Source: Arenicellales bacterium
Lineage (GTDB): Bacteria > Pseudomonadota > Gammaproteobacteria > BMS3Bbin11
Reading direction: 5' to 3'
Assembly (NCBI GenBank): GCA_029287965.1
Contig: JARFQC010000145.1
Coordinates: 1-6,665, forward strand
DNA length: 6,665 nt
Position numbers and translations under genes: made by a program. Positions 5,631-6,665 of the stretch are shown here, one piece after another (positions within the stretch are counted from its first letter, which is position 1; the number at the start of each line of letters is the position of its first letter). Below the pieces are notes generated by a model. It made no database searches, was not told where the DNA came from, and worked only from the letters and a program-made list of their open reading frames with translations.

Positions 5631-6665
5631 ATGACGCGCATGAGCAATGACGATCGCTGGCTGCTGCCAGACGGTATTGAAGAGACCCTTCCTGACGAAG
5701 CCCGACGCATAGAGTCACTGCGCCGCAAGTCACTCGACCTGCTTAACAGCTGGGGTTATGAACTCGTCATGCCCCCGCTGATGGAATACCTCGATTCATT
5801 GCTCACCGGAGTAGGGCGTGATCTTGAGATCGAAACCTTCAAACTGACAGACCAGATCACGGGCAAGATGATGGGCGTACGGGCAGACATGACGCCCCAG
5901 GTTGCGCGCATCGATACCCATTACCTGCGCCAGTCCGGGGCAACCCGACTTTGTTATTTCGGCCCGGTCTTGCGCACCCGGCCGGACAGTCTTGGCGGCT
6001 CGCGTGTGCCATTGCAGCTGGGCGCTGAACTGTTCGGCGTTGCGGACGCAGAGGCTGATATTGAAATTGTCGAGCTGCTGGTAGAAACGCTGTCATGCAT
6101 GGGTATCGACAATCTTCACGTCGATCTCGCGCACATGGGTGTATTCACAAGCCTGATGCAGCAGGCTGGGCTGGATGAGCATGCGCGCGGCAGCCTGATG
6201 GATGCAATTACCAGCAAATCAGCACCCGACGTGGAAAGACGCTGCAATGCATTCAACGTGGACGCGGCAACGCAAAAACTGCTAGTCCTGATGACAGACT
6301 GCAGCGGTGAAGCCGCACAGCTTGATACTGTTGCAAGTGAGTTTGCTAAAGCCTCACCAGAAGTTGCCGATGCATTTACGAATCTCGCAATGATCGCCGG
6401 CAGGCTCAGGAAAAGATTGCCCGATACGCGCATCTACTTCGAACTTGCATCACTCAGCGGCCCGAGCTACCACACCGGGCTCGTATTCACCGTGCACAGA
6501 CCCGGCTGCGGTCGTGCGATTGCCAAGGGCGGGCGATATGACGCCATAGGCCGTGAATTCGGCCGCTCTCGCGCTGCAACCGGTTTTAGCCTGGACCTCC
6601 GCGCTCTCGCGAAGCAGGTGAACAGCGAACATGACTTGCCGCACAGAACCCGCGCACCCTACGCC
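5631..6665 (+). CDS. hisZ: ATP phosphoribosyltransferase regulatory subunit HisZ (3' end outside window)
   Basis: HisZ is a HisRS-like protein that joins the short form of HisG to make the octameric ATP phosphoribosyltransferase, the first enzyme of histidine synthesis, and carries feedback control by histidine. The open frame covers 345 codons to the window edge without a stop. The start DRWLLPDGIEETLPDEARRIE is characteristic of HisZ; RADMTPQVAR (84-93) and KGGRYDAIG (299-307) are the retained class II synthetase-like motifs. The segment matching the HisRS RGLDYY motif reads SGPSYH (276-281), so the catalytic Arg position is Ser, as suits a non-charging paralogue. The start is ATG 5631 or, in frame, ATG 5640; neither has a strong ribosome binding site (CAGGG ends 15 nt before 5631). 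It lies 9 bp after the DUF2065 gene. Co-location with hfl genes is typical and reflects operon order, not shared pathway. Confidence 0.95.
   Translation, partial: MTRMSNDDRWLLPDGIEETLPDEARRIESLRRKSLDLLNSWGYELVMPPLMEYLDSLLTGVGRDLEIETFKLTDQITGKMMGVRADMTPQVARIDTHYLRQSGATRLCYFGPVLRTRPDSLGGSRVPLQLGAELFGVADAEADIEIVELLVETLSCMGIDNLHVDLAHMGVFTSLMQQAGLDEHARGSLMDAITSKSAPDVERRCNAFNVDAATQKLLVLMTDCSGEAAQLDTVASEFAKASPEVADAFTNLAMIAGRLRKRLPDTRIYFELASLSGPSYHTGLVFTVHRPGCGRAIAKGGRYDAIGREFGRSRAATGFSLDLRALAKQVNSEHDLPHRTRAPYA

Noticed and set aside
1..6665. A mobile element, phage, CRISPR, toxin-antitoxin or defence system
   Set aside because: Every gene fits the standard gammaproteobacterial cluster in its usual order, with no transposase, integrase, direct-repeat array or tRNA seen on either strand.

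Overview
The window is a stretch of gammaproteobacterial chromosome carrying the conserved mutL-miaA-hfq-hflX-hflK-hflC-DUF2065-hisZ cluster. All genes lie on the + strand. The order matches what I recall for Pseudomonas-type genomes, where hisZ sits between the small DUF2065 gene and purA; E. coli goes straight from yjeT to purA. MutL also looks non-enteric, because it keeps the metal-dependent endonuclease motif that E. coli MutL lacks. The source is therefore most likely a non-enteric gammaproteobacterium; I cannot name the genus.

Layout: the 3' part of mutL (1-582) overlaps the GTG-started miaA (561-1526). A 151-bp gap follows, holding a stem-loop, a near-consensus heat-shock (sigma-32) promoter and the hfq leader. 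hfq (1678-1929) overlaps the GTG-started hflX (1913-3232). A 105-bp gap with a weak candidate promoter and a clear ribosome binding site precedes hflK (3338-4555), which is followed 3 bp later by hflC (4559-5437). A 65-residue DUF2065 membrane protein gene (5424-5621) overlaps the end of hflC. hisZ (5631 to the window end) runs off the edge. No stretch longer than 300 bp lacks a gene, and I see no rho-independent terminator, so read-through across the cluster is likely.

Functionally it is a mixed housekeeping and stress cluster: mismatch repair (MutL), tRNA A37 prenylation (MiaA), the RNA chaperone Hfq, the ribosome-splitting GTPase HflX, the HflK/HflC membrane complex that modulates the FtsH protease, a small membrane protein, and the regulatory subunit of the first histidine-biosynthesis enzyme. 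The heat-shock promoter fits with Hfq, HflX and HflKC being useful under protein and ribosome stress. I found no mobile element, CRISPR array, RNA gene or evidently undescribed system. The notable points are regulatory sequences and residue-level departures inside known families.
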